Shown in pieces: positions 8,804 to 15,851 of a stretch of DNA of 64,000 nt. Positions within the stretch are counted from its first letter, which is position 1; each line of letters opens with the position of its first letter. Under the pieces are notes generated by a model, which made no database searches, was not told where the DNA came from, and saw only the letters and a program-made list of their open reading frames with translations. Position numbers and translations under genes: made by a program. The stretch is from Prevotellaceae bacterium UBA4332 (GTDB lineage Bacteria; Bacteroidota; Bacteroidia; Bacteroidales; Bacteroidaceae). The DNA lies in assembly GCA_002394365.1 (NCBI GenBank), contig DGTQ01000017.1, forward strand, positions 329,080 to 393,079. The letters are read 5' to 3'.

Positions 8804-10252
8804 TACTGAGCCCTCCAAGCTGACGCTTAGTAGTTTTTGTGCCTCTACAGCAAACTCCATCGGCAGTTTTTGGAGCACTTCCTTAGCATAGCCGTTTACT
8901 ATCAGTCCTACGGCATCTTCCGTTGAAATGCCTCGCTGGTTGCAGTATAGTAATTGTTCCTCACTTATCTTGGATGTCGTAGCCTCATGTTCCACGACGG
9001 CTGTATTATTGTGAATATCCATGTAAGGGAAGGTGTGCGCTCCACAATGACTGCCGAGCAACAAAGAGTCGCACGACGAATAGTTGCGTGCTCCGTCAGC
9101 CTTGCTCGTGGCACGAACCAATCCACGATATGAATTCTGCGAATGACCTGCCGAGATGCCTTTCGAGATAATGGTTGACTTAGTGTTCTTACCCATGTGT
9201 ATCATCTTCGTGCCAGTATCAGCCTCCTGATAATTGTTGGTAAGAGCCACACTATAGAATTCTGCAACGGAGTTATCGCCACGAAGTACGCATGAAGGAT
9301 ACTTCCACGTTATGGCAGAACCTGTCTCCACCTGCGTCCAGGAGAGTTTGCTTGACACTCCACGCAGGTCACCACGCTTTGTCACAAGGTTCAGCACACC
9401 ACCCTTGCCGTGCTCATCACCTGGATACCAGTTTTGCACTGTTGAGTATTTCACCTCTGCCCTATCCTTCACCACTATCTCCACAACAGCAGCATGAAGC
9501 TGGTTTTCATCACGCATAGGAGCAGTACACCCCTCGAGGTATGAGACGTAGGAGTCATCATCAGCTATTATCAGTGTTCTCTCAAACTGCCCTGTTCCTG
9601 CAGCGTTTATGCGGAAGTAGGAAGAAAGTTCCATGGGACACCTTACACCTTTTGGTATATAGACGAAAGAGCCGTCGGAGAACACTGCTGAATTGAGAGC
9701 CGAGAAGAAATTATCACGATATGGCACCACACTACCCATGTATTCCCTTACGAGGTCTGGGTGCTCCTTCACAGCCTCACCTATCGACATGAAAATTATG
9801 CCCATCTCCTTGAGTTTCTCCTTGTAGGTGGTCTTGACGCTGACAGAATCCATGATAGCATCCACAGCCACGCCACTAAGGGCAAGACGCTCCTCGAGGG
9901 GAATACCAAGTTTGTCAAATGTCTTCTCCAGTTCTGGGTCTATCTGTCCGTCCTCTGTCAGGTTAGGGTTCTTTTTCTTTGCCATAGGGTCGGCATAGTA
10001 AGAGATGGCCTGATAATCAATAGGTGGCACATTCACGTGTCCCCATGTAGGCTGCTTCATCGTCTGCCAGTGATGGAACGCCTTCAGACGAAAATCGAGC
10101 ATCCACTCGGGCTCACCTTTTTTCTCTGAGATAAGCCTTACCACGTCTTCCGTCAGTCCTACGGGTATTATGTCTGTGTGAACGTCGGTGGTGAAGCCAT
10201 ACTCATACTTCTGCTCCGCCACCTGTTTCACGAATGCGTTTTTCTCTGCCAT
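8798..10252 (-). CDS. sufB: Fe-S cluster assembly protein SufB
   Basis: Principal scaffold of SufBC2D, where nascent clusters form. The 484 residues align with SufB throughout: the N-terminal LISEKKGEPEWMLDFRL motif, the beta-helix core, and the C-terminal SSCDSLLLGSHCGAHTFPY segment with conserved cysteines and histidine. The start ATG is 3 bases after the stop of the lipoprotein gene, so the two are very likely co-transcribed from the promoter at 10792-10799. Confidence 0.96.
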   Translation of the reverse strand: MAEKNAFVKQVAEQKYEYGFTTDVHTDIIPVGLTEDVVRLISEKKGEPEWMLDFRLKAFHHWQTMKQPTWGHVNVPPIDYQAISYYADPMAKKKNPNLTEDGQIDPELEKTFDKLGIPLEERLALSGVAVDAIMDSVSVKTTYKEKLKEMGIIFMSIGEAVKEHPDLVREYMGSVVPYRDNFFSALNSAVFSDGSFVYIPKGVRCPMELSSYFRINAAGTGQFERTLIIADDDSYVSYLEGCTAPMRDENQLHAAVVEIVVKDRAEVKYSTVQNWYPGDEHGKGGVLNLVTKRGDLRGVSSKLSWTQVETGSAITWKYPSCVLRGDNSVAEFYSVALTNNYQEADTGTKMIHMGKNTKSTIISKGISAGHSQNSYRGLVRATSKADGARNYSSCDSLLLGSHCGAHTFPYMDIHNNTAVVEHEATTSKISEEQLLYCNQRGISTEDAVGLIVNGYAKEVLQKLPMEFAVEAQKLLSVSLEGSVG

Positions 10253-10255
10253 TAC

Positions 10256-10765
10256 CTATTTGCTCTTCTCCTCAGACTTTATCTCGCCTGAGTTTACTTC
10301 TGTGAATGGGAAATCCTTAGAATAATACGTACTTCTCCAATAATTTATCCTTTCAAGGTACCAGCTCACAGTTTTACCATTATATCGGAATGTGGCTTCT
10401 AGTACATCTCTATTTCCTCTGCTATAAATGTTCCATCTATCAATCCATACAGGATAGGGCAAATCATCATACAGAAGCCTCAGGCTACCATTGATGACCT
10501 CATACTCAAAATAACTCTCTGCTACGATATAACCTGATGCACTATAATCTCGCTCCCAACCATGTCCTTTACCATAGGAAGGGTCTTTCTCAAAATAGAA
10601 GTCAACATAGTTGAATGTACCACTTCTCCAGCTGGATGAGGTAATCTCTCCCTCCCAATAACCAGCGAGAGCCCTTGCATCGTAGTCGTCGTTATTGCAT
10701 GAGGTGAGCGTCAAGCAAAGCACAGCTACTATACCAACAAAAACAAAATTGAAAATCTTCTTCAT
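10256..10765 (-). CDS. Small lipoprotein of unknown function heading the suf run
   Basis: A 169-residue secreted lipoprotein. The signal peptide (MKKIFNFVFVGIVAVLCL) ends in the lipobox LTSC, followed by an acidic NNDD stretch typical of Bacteroidota surface lipoproteins. The mature part starts LAGYWEGEI and is rich in Tyr and Trp, suggesting a lipocalin-like beta-barrel, but no catalytic motif is visible. I chose the ATG at 10765 because it gives a proper signal peptide; the frame stays open a further 19 codons upstream across the promoter. The gene ends 3 bases before sufB, an unexpected partner for Fe-S assembly. Confidence 0.75.
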   Translation of the reverse strand: MKKIFNFVFVGIVAVLCLTLTSCNNDDYDARALAGYWEGEITSSSWRSGTFNYVDFYFEKDPSYGKGHGWERDYSASGYIVAESYFEYEVINGSLRLLYDDLPYPVWIDRWNIYSRGNRDVLEATFRYNGKTVSWYLERINYWRSTYYSKDFPFTEVNSGEIKSEEKSK

Positions 10766-10791
10766 AAACAGCTTAATATTAATTTTGAGTG

Positions 10792-10799
10792 CAAAGGTA
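10792..10799 (-). promoter_or_regulatory. -7 promoter element for the lipoprotein-suf operon
   Basis: On the minus strand this reads TACCTTTG, a perfect TAnnTTTG box about 30 bases before the lipoprotein ATG. No clear TTTG is found 19-20 bases further upstream. Confidence 0.6.
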
Positions 10800-10876
10800 C
10801 TCTTTTTTCGGGGTAAAAACAAGTTTTTAAGGGCAAAAATGAGAGATTCTCTTTACTATAGCATTGCTTCTATATT

Positions 10877-10939
10877 GAATTTGCTAGTAAATTTGGCGAA
10901 TTTGCTAGCAAATTTAATGAATTTACTAGCAAATTTGAA
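10877..10939. repeat. Three tandem 21-bp palindromic units
   Basis: Three units of exactly 21 bp (10877-10897, 10898-10918, 10919-10939) share GAATTTGCTAGCAAATTT with one-base variants. The core AATTTGCTAGCAAATT is a perfect palindrome in the middle copy. They lie between the divergent suf and dusB promoters. The rest of 10800-11010 shows nothing else convincing. Confidence 0.85.
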
Positions 10940-11010
10940 CTTCGAGCTATGCCCCTGATATTCAAAGCGTAGAAACTATGTTAAAAACTAACCCCCGTAG
11001 GGGTAAAAAG

Positions 11011-11042
11011 TTTGCCTAAGTCAACTATTTGTTGTATCTTTG
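11011..11042 (+). promoter_or_regulatory. Promoter for dusB with near-leaderless transcript
   Basis: TTTG at 11011-11014 and TATCTTTG at 11035-11042 are separated by 20 bases, a good Bacteroidota promoter. The dusB ATG is at 11052, so a start site 5-8 bases after the box leaves almost no leader. Confidence 0.7.
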
Positions 11043-11051
11043 TAGTCAGAT

Positions 11052-12011
11052 ATGCACATTGGAGATATAGACTTGGGTAAAAAACCACTCTTCCTCGCAC
11101 CCATGGAAGATGTGACTGACATAGGATTTCGTAAGCTATGCAAGCGATACGGAGCAGCTATGGTATATACTGAATTTGTAGCAGCAGAGGCTCTTGTTCG
11201 CTCGATTAAGGCGACAGTAAGAAAACTTACAATAAGCGATGACGAGCGTCCTGTTGGCATACAGATATATGGAAGAACGACAGATGCCGTAGTGGAGGCA
11301 GCACGCATAGTGGAGGCAGAAGCACATCCTGACGTTATAGACCTCAACTTTGGCTGTCCTGTAAAGAAAGTGGCTGGCAAGGGTGCTGGGGCTGGTATGT
11401 TGCAGAATATACCCTTGATGCTCGAAATGACAGAGGCTGTTGTGAAAGCCGTCAACACCCCAGTAACAGTCAAGACTCGCTTGGGATGGAGCGATGGGAA
11501 CCTTATCATTACTGACCTCGCCCCAAAACTCCAAGACTGTGGCATCAAGGCACTCACCATTCATGGCAGAACCAGAGCCCAGATGTACACAGGCAATGCT
11601 GACTGGACCCTTATCAAGGCAGTAAAGGACAACCCCTACATAAAGATACCCATAATAGGCAATGGAGACATAAAGTCATTAGACGATGCTGACAAGGCTT
11701 TTGACACCTATGGTGTAGATGCCGTAATGATAGGCAGAGCGACTTTTGGTCAACCATGGATATTCTCACGAGAGGCTACAGAAAGCATGACAAATGCCGA
11801 TAAAATCGATGTTTTATTAGAGTTACTACATATAAACATAGACTATATCGGTGATGAACTGAAAGCCATTTTGCATACTCGCAGACATCTTGCGGCGTCA
11901 CCTATCTTCAAGGGAATACCCGACTTCAAACCCACACGCATAAAAATGCTGAGGGCAAATACTGTGGAGGAACTCACCTCTATCCTTAACGAACTAAAAA
12001 CAATACTATAA
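11052..12011 (+). CDS. dusB: tRNA-dihydrouridine synthase
   Basis: FMN-dependent enzyme reducing uridine to dihydrouridine in tRNA D-loops. The N-terminal FLAPMEDVTDIGFR motif carries the FMN-binding segment. The conserved catalytic cysteine is in LNFGCPVKKV near residue 100, followed by KTRLGW and IHGRTRAQMY. GNGDI and VMIGRATFGQPW complete the TIM-barrel phosphate sites. At 319 residues the length is normal. The ATG gives the family's standard N-terminus. argB follows after 15 bases, so the two may be co-transcribed. Confidence 0.93.
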   Translation: MHIGDIDLGKKPLFLAPMEDVTDIGFRKLCKRYGAAMVYTEFVAAEALVRSIKATVRKLTISDDERPVGIQIYGRTTDAVVEAARIVEAEAHPDVIDLNFGCPVKKVAGKGAGAGMLQNIPLMLEMTEAVVKAVNTPVTVKTRLGWSDGNLIITDLAPKLQDCGIKALTIHGRTRAQMYTGNADWTLIKAVKDNPYIKIPIIGNGDIKSLDDADKAFDTYGVDAVMIGRATFGQPWIFSREATESMTNADKIDVLLELLHINIDYIGDELKAILHTRRHLAASPIFKGIPDFKPTRIKMLRANTVEELTSILNELKTIL

Positions 12012-12026
12012 TAAAGAAATAGAAAA

Positions 12027-12836
12027 ATGGAGAAAGCAACCGTTATAAAAGTGGGCGGAGCAATAGTGGAAGACAAAGAACAACTCGCCCAGCTACTCGA
12101 TAACTTTGCCTCAATAGAAGGCAAGAAAATACTGGTGCATGGTGGTGGAAGACGAGCAACAAAGGTAGCCGCACAACTTGGCATAGAAAGCCGCATGGTG
12201 GGTGGACGCAGGATTACTGATGCAGAGATGCTCTCTGTTGTCACCATGGTATATGGCGGACTGGTAAACAAAAACATCGTGGCACAGTTGCAGGCAAAGG
12301 GTGTCAATGCTCTCGGACTAACAGGTGCAGACATGGATATAATACGTTCCCACAAACGTCCCCTGAAGAAGGTAAAAATGGATGATGGCACCGATGAAAT
12401 GGTCGATTTTGGTTATGTGGGGGATGTAGATTATGCTGATGGAGACCGTTTGGCACAGTTGCTCAATAGTGGTGTCATTCCTGTAGTAGCCCCTCTGACG
12501 CATGACGGCAAGGGTAATATTCTCAACACCAATGCCGACACTATGGCAAGCACTGTAGCCAAAGCACTTGCCACGCATTTTGACGTAACACTCATCTTCT
12601 CTTTTGAAAAGAAGGGGGTACTCTCCAACCCTGATGATGACGACAGCGTAATACCTGTAATCACGCACGAACTATATGATAAGTATGTTGCTGACGGAGT
12701 TATCTCTGGTGGAATGATGCCAAAAGTAGAAAATGCCCTTGAGTCTGTAGATGCTGGAGTAAAGAAGGTGGTAATAACTCTTGCCACGAATATAAATAAA
12801 GAGGAGTATGGAACGAAGATAGTTCATAGTTCATAA
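12027..12836 (+). CDS. argB: Acetylglutamate kinase family (arginine biosynthesis)
   Basis: Amino-acid kinase fold protein of 269 residues that phosphorylates an N-acylated glutamate in arginine synthesis. Visible motifs are KVGGAI at the N-terminus, the phosphate loop VHGGGRRAT, and NTNADTMAS with SGGMMPKVENAL near the C-terminus. In studied Bacteroides the pathway uses N-succinylated intermediates, so the substrate may be N-succinylglutamate; that is family knowledge, not visible here. A period-7 CAATTCT array follows its stop. Confidence 0.9.
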   Translation: MEKATVIKVGGAIVEDKEQLAQLLDNFASIEGKKILVHGGGRRATKVAAQLGIESRMVGGRRITDAEMLSVVTMVYGGLVNKNIVAQLQAKGVNALGLTGADMDIIRSHKRPLKKVKMDDGTDEMVDFGYVGDVDYADGDRLAQLLNSGVIPVVAPLTHDGKGNILNTNADTMASTVAKALATHFDVTLIFSFEKKGVLSNPDDDDSVIPVITHELYDKYVADGVISGGMMPKVENALESVDAGVKKVVITLATNINKEEYGTKIVHSS

Positions 12837-12840
12837 CTTT

Positions 12841-12868
12841 CAATTCTCAATTCTCAATTTTCAATTTA
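12841..12868 (+). repeat. Period-7 array overlapping the presumed N-terminus of the sigma factor
   Basis: Four heptamers (CAATTCT, CAATTCT, CAATTTT, CAATTTA) occupy the stretch where the sigma-factor start codon should lie. Confidence 0.75.
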
Positions 12869-12892
12869 GACAACATACTGCCACTCAAAAAT

Positions 12893-13339
12893 GTGATGTA
12901 CCGCCTGGCTTTGAGGATAACACTCAACAGTCAGGAGGCTGAGGACGTGGTGCAAGATACCATCATCAAACTATGGAAGATGGGTGACAAGTTTGACCAG
13001 GTGGAGAATACCGAGGCTTACGTCCTTCGCATGACGCGCAATCTTGCCCTTGACCGTCAACGTCTGAAGGTAAACCAAAGCGAGAGTATTGAGGGCATGG
13101 ATTTTCAAAGTTCTTCGTCGATAGAATCTTCCATAGAACATAATGAGCAAATAGACAATATACGCAAGGCTATGGAACAACTACCCGAAAAACAACGTGT
13201 AGCTATGCAGCTAAGAGACTTCGAAGGTCGCTCATATAAGGACATTGCAGAAATTATGGACATAACAGAAGACCAGGTAAAAGTCAATATCTTCAGAGCA
13301 AGGCAAGCCTTAAAAGCAAGAATACAGAACGTTTTATAG
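12893..13339 (+). CDS. ECF-type RNA polymerase sigma factor, start uncertain
   Basis: Sigma-70 family factor of the extracytoplasmic-function type. Region 2 (MYRLALRITLNSQEAEDVVQD, TEAYVLRMTRNLALD) and region 4 (LPEKQRVAMQLRDFEGRSYKDIAEIM, VKVNIFRARQ) are complete. The coordinate given starts at GTG 12893, with ATG at 12896. However, the frame is open back to 12830 and reads LDNILPLKN just before this, which matches the usual N-terminus of the family. No ATG, GTG or TTG lies in that upstream part; it consists largely of the heptamer array. Either an unusual start (ATT 12857, CTG 12878) is used or the protein is slightly short. The next gene is a likely anti-sigma partner. Confidence 0.85.
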   Translation: MMYRLALRITLNSQEAEDVVQDTIIKLWKMGDKFDQVENTEAYVLRMTRNLALDRQRLKVNQSESIEGMDFQSSSSIESSIEHNEQIDNIRKAMEQLPEKQRVAMQLRDFEGRSYKDIAEIMDITEDQVKVNIFRARQALKARIQNVL

Positions 13340-13479
13340 CAACACTAAGGAGCAACGCCTTTTCCTTTAACCTCTTTTAACAGTAATCTTTGTAACTTTC
13401 TCCTTCTCTCATACGTCTTGTACTTAGAAGCGAGTCTCGTTTTCGCAACGCAACGCTTCAATTTCGTAACAGAATTTTT

Positions 13480-13950
13480 ATGATGGACTACAAATACATA
13501 GAACAGTTGCTCGACAAATACTTTGAGTGTCAAACCACACTCGAGGAGGAGCAGATACTCCGTGCATTCTTCGCACAGGAGAATATGCCTGCACACCTGT
13601 TGCAATATCGCGAACTGTTCGTTAGTCAGGCATTTGGCAAGAATGCCGAGAGCCTCGGCACAGACTTTGACGAGCGAATTCTCAGCATCATTGGTGCAGA
13701 AAAGAAGGAGGAAGAAGTAAAGCATGTTGTAGCGCGCAAGGTTTCGCTCAACAAGCGTTTGCGTCCTCTCTACAAGGCAGCTGCCTGCGTAGCCGTAGTG
13801 CTTGCTATTGGTCAGGCTGCACAGATGCCTTACTACAAATCTGAGGCAGAACAGCAAGAAAGTCTTGCACGCTCCTTAGAGCAACTGCAGCAGATTCAGA
13901 AAGACAAGAACGCCGTAGCACAGGGTGACACGGTAATTCAGAAGATATAA
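13480..13950 (+). CDS. Small single-pass membrane protein, likely anti-sigma partner
   Basis: A 156-residue protein with an acidic helical N-terminal half (LLDKYFECQTTLEEEQILRAFF), one membrane segment near residues 106-121 (AAACVAVVLAIGQAA), and a Gln/Lys-rich C-terminal tail. This layout, and the position after an ECF sigma gene, fit small membrane anti-sigma factors of Bacteroidales, but no named domain can be asserted. ATGATG offers two adjacent starts. The 140-base gap to the sigma gene has no terminator. A strong terminator follows at 14070. Confidence 0.7.
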   Translation: MMDYKYIEQLLDKYFECQTTLEEEQILRAFFAQENMPAHLLQYRELFVSQAFGKNAESLGTDFDERILSIIGAEKKEEEVKHVVARKVSLNKRLRPLYKAAACVAVVLAIGQAAQMPYYKSEAEQQESLARSLEQLQQIQKDKNAVAQGDTVIQKI

Positions 13951-14069
13951 ATTTTCTATGCTTTAAAATATCCTAACAATCTAAACAATCTATTAAAACA
14001 TCACAGTCTGGGAGCTGCGAAGCCGACAGACATCAGTCGCAAAAAGACACATTGCAGTCTTTACGGCAT

Positions 14070-14117
14070 AAAAGGAAGACCATCGGGCTACAACCGATAG
14101 TCTTCCTTTTATTTTTC
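14070..14117 (+). terminator. Strong Rho-independent terminator
   Basis: AAAAGGAAGAC at 14070-14080 pairs with GTCTTCCTTTT at 14100-14110. After one C/A mismatch, ATCGG pairs with CCGAT around a 7-base loop, and T-rich sequence follows. It ends the sigma/anti-sigma transcript; the complementary A-run makes it potentially bidirectional. Confidence 0.85.
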
Positions 14118-14204
14118 TTCAATCTCTAACAAAAACCAAGAATTTTTCATTTCTACCTCACTTACTCACTTATGAGCTTGGAAGGCGCATGGATACTGGG
14201 CTGA

Positions 14205-14385
14205 GGATAGTGACCTATGTTTGCCGATAGGTCACTTAGAGGTCACGACCCCCTCCCTGCCAGCAAGCTGGTATCCCTCCCCGAGAGGGATGTCGCATAG
14301 CGACAGGGAAGGGGTCTGTAGTGACCTCTGTAGTGACCTCTGTAGTGACCTTTAAGTGACCTTTCTCAAAAAGAGGTCACTATCG
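14205..14385. repeat. Dense GTGACCT/AGGTCAC inverted-repeat region
   Basis: GTGACCT occurs five times and its complement AGGTCAC three times. AGTGACCTAT (14209-14218) pairs perfectly with ATAGGTCACT (14227-14236) over an 8-base loop. Three 12-bp tandem units TGTAGTGACCTC lie at 14317-14352. Between them, GACCCCCTCCCTG (14247-14259) faces CAGGGAAGGGGTC (14304-14316), enclosing smaller hairpins (CCAGCAAGCTGG; ATCCCTC/GAGAGGGAT; GTCGCATAGCGAC). No reading frame is credible in 13951-14831. I see no clear promoter in it. Confidence 0.75.
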
Positions 14386-14523
14386 GGATACCGCATAAAC
14401 ACTGGGGGGAGAGGGTATTAAGTGAGGTATGTGAGGTTTTTCACGAAAATTATTAAATTTTGGCAGGTTTGCCAAAATACCAAAACTTAATTGTTCTTTC
14501 TTGTCTTAGTTATCGTCATATAT

Positions 14524-14628
14524 AAAAGCTATGCTTTTAGCGCTAAAAGTAATGCTTTTAGAGATAGAAGTAATGCTTTTAGCTGCAGAAGTAATGCTTT
14601 TGCATGCAGAGGTAATGCCTCTGCAAAA
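14524..14628. repeat. Five tandem 21-bp palindromic units (AGAAGTAATGCTTTT type)
   Basis: Five units of exactly 21 bp, each an imperfect palindrome such as AAAAGTAATGCTTTT or AGAGGTAATGCCTCT plus a 6-base spacer. Arm changes are mirrored on the other side in several units. The same family recurs at 38556-38640 and 51369-51452. Short reading frames across it are by-products of the 7-codon period. Confidence 0.85.
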
Positions 14629-14831
14629 AGTGGTGCTCGACCACAAAAAAAATGGTGTGCAGAATGCAAAAAGAACGCATCGGAAAAAACACAATAAATG
14701 TTAAACAGGCTGCTTGCAAGCACGCCGCTTCTTAAAAAAACTTAACACGGAGTTGGTAGTTATTATAATGTACGCGAAGATTGTTACAAATTTCGTAATT
14801 TTACGACTTGTTTAGAAATCACATACGGATT

Positions 14832-15845
14832 ATGAGAAAAGTATCAACATACAAAATGGCGTTCACCCTCCTGGCTGCAACCTCTTTGCTGGCAGGCTGC
14901 TCTGGTGATGATTTTAACGAGAACGCTAACGTTAACAGTGACGGAAACGAGATCACTTTCACCACAAACATCAGCAACATCCCCACTGGCAAGGCATCGC
15001 TATACAACAGCACCTCAGACCTACAGACCGAGGGCAGCTTCACCTGTATAGCATACAATGCTACCACCACTACCCCATACATAGAACCCAGCACGGTTGT
15101 ATGGAACGACACAGAAAATGGCGGAGCTGACAAGTGGCAGTTCGCCAACGGCATAAAGCATGGCTGGCCAGGAGTGAGCGCCCTCGATTTCTTTGCCTAT
15201 ATGCCGGCAACGAAACCATCATACATCAGCAGCATAAGCTATAGCACAGCTCGTCAACCACAGTTCGTGTGCACCACTCTCCCCTCTGACCAGTCAAGCA
15301 TCAAGGAGTTTGTATGCGCAATTGCAACTGATAAAACCAAGGATAATAGCAGTTCTGGCGTCAGTATGCAGTTCAAGCATCCCTTCGCCATACTGAAGTT
15401 TAAGCTCGACCCTGCATCAGGCACTGGTGTAACCATCAACTGGGTAAGGATAGAAGAGGACGACAATGCAGGACACGGCATCAAGACAGGCGGCACATGC
15501 ACCATCGACGGTACCGTAGCCAACTGGTCTTCAAGACACGCAGACGAAGTTTTCACATGGTCATCGCTGACAGGCGACACGTATATCGAAGCCAAAGCCG
15601 ACGAGACTCCCTACTTGGTAATACCTAATGACTACAGCGCCACTAAGATGCGAATCTCCGTCAATGCCACGTGGACCAGCAGCCTGAGCACCACGACATT
15701 AACAAAGACAGCCACTGTGCAGAATGTGGAAAAAGACGAAAAAAAACTGATGAACTGGGAGGCTGGCTATTCCTATCTCTTCACTCTCAAGCTAACCGAC
15801 AAACTTGAGGTCAACACCGCAAAATACACTGTCGAACAATGGTAA
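14832..15845 (+). CDS. Fimbrillin-like surface lipoprotein
   Basis: A 337-residue lipoprotein resembling the fimbrillin (Mfa/FimA-like) group of Bacteroidota. The signal peptide ends in the lipobox LLAGC, followed by SGDD. The mature protein is Ser/Thr-rich, with typical landmarks: a transthyretin-like strand ITFTTNIS, a WPG turn followed by LDFFAYMP, the FKHPFAILKFKL strand, and ATWTSS plus a YLFTLKLTD strand near the end. It may be a pilus subunit or a related adhesin. I start at the ATG at 14832 (MRKVSTYKMAF), which gives the signal peptide. An AACGNN hexamer run encodes NENANVNSDGN just after the lipid cysteine, in the likely linker. The giant gene follows after 6 bases. Confidence 0.75.
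   Translation: MRKVSTYKMAFTLLAATSLLAGCSGDDFNENANVNSDGNEITFTTNISNIPTGKASLYNSTSDLQTEGSFTCIAYNATTTTPYIEPSTVVWNDTENGGADKWQFANGIKHGWPGVSALDFFAYMPATKPSYISSISYSTARQPQFVCTTLPSDQSSIKEFVCAIATDKTKDNSSSGVSMQFKHPFAILKFKLDPASGTGVTINWVRIEEDDNAGHGIKTGGTCTIDGTVANWSSRHADEVFTWSSLTGDTYIEAKADETPYLVIPNDYSATKMRISVNATWTSSLSTTTLTKTATVQNVEKDEKKLMNWEAGYSYLFTLKLTDKLEVNTAKYTVEQW
14916..14951 (+). repeat. AACGNN hexamer run in the fimbrillin-like gene
   Basis: AACGAG, AACGCT, AACGTT and related hexamers, same unit and same frame (Asn-x) as in topA. Confidence 0.75.
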
Positions 15846-15851
15846 AGTAGC

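Noticed and set aside
6812..10129. Long plus-strand frames opposite sufD, sufC and sufB
   Set aside because: They are shadows of well-supported Suf genes on the minus strand.
10695..10958. 87-codon frame antisense to the lipoprotein start
   Set aside because: Its Leu/Asn heptads come from the 21-bp palindromic units and it overlaps the suf promoter.
14491..14697. Open reading frames across the 21-bp array
   Set aside because: Their sequence is a by-product of the 7-codon period, they exist in several frames on both strands, and they have no start context or similarity.
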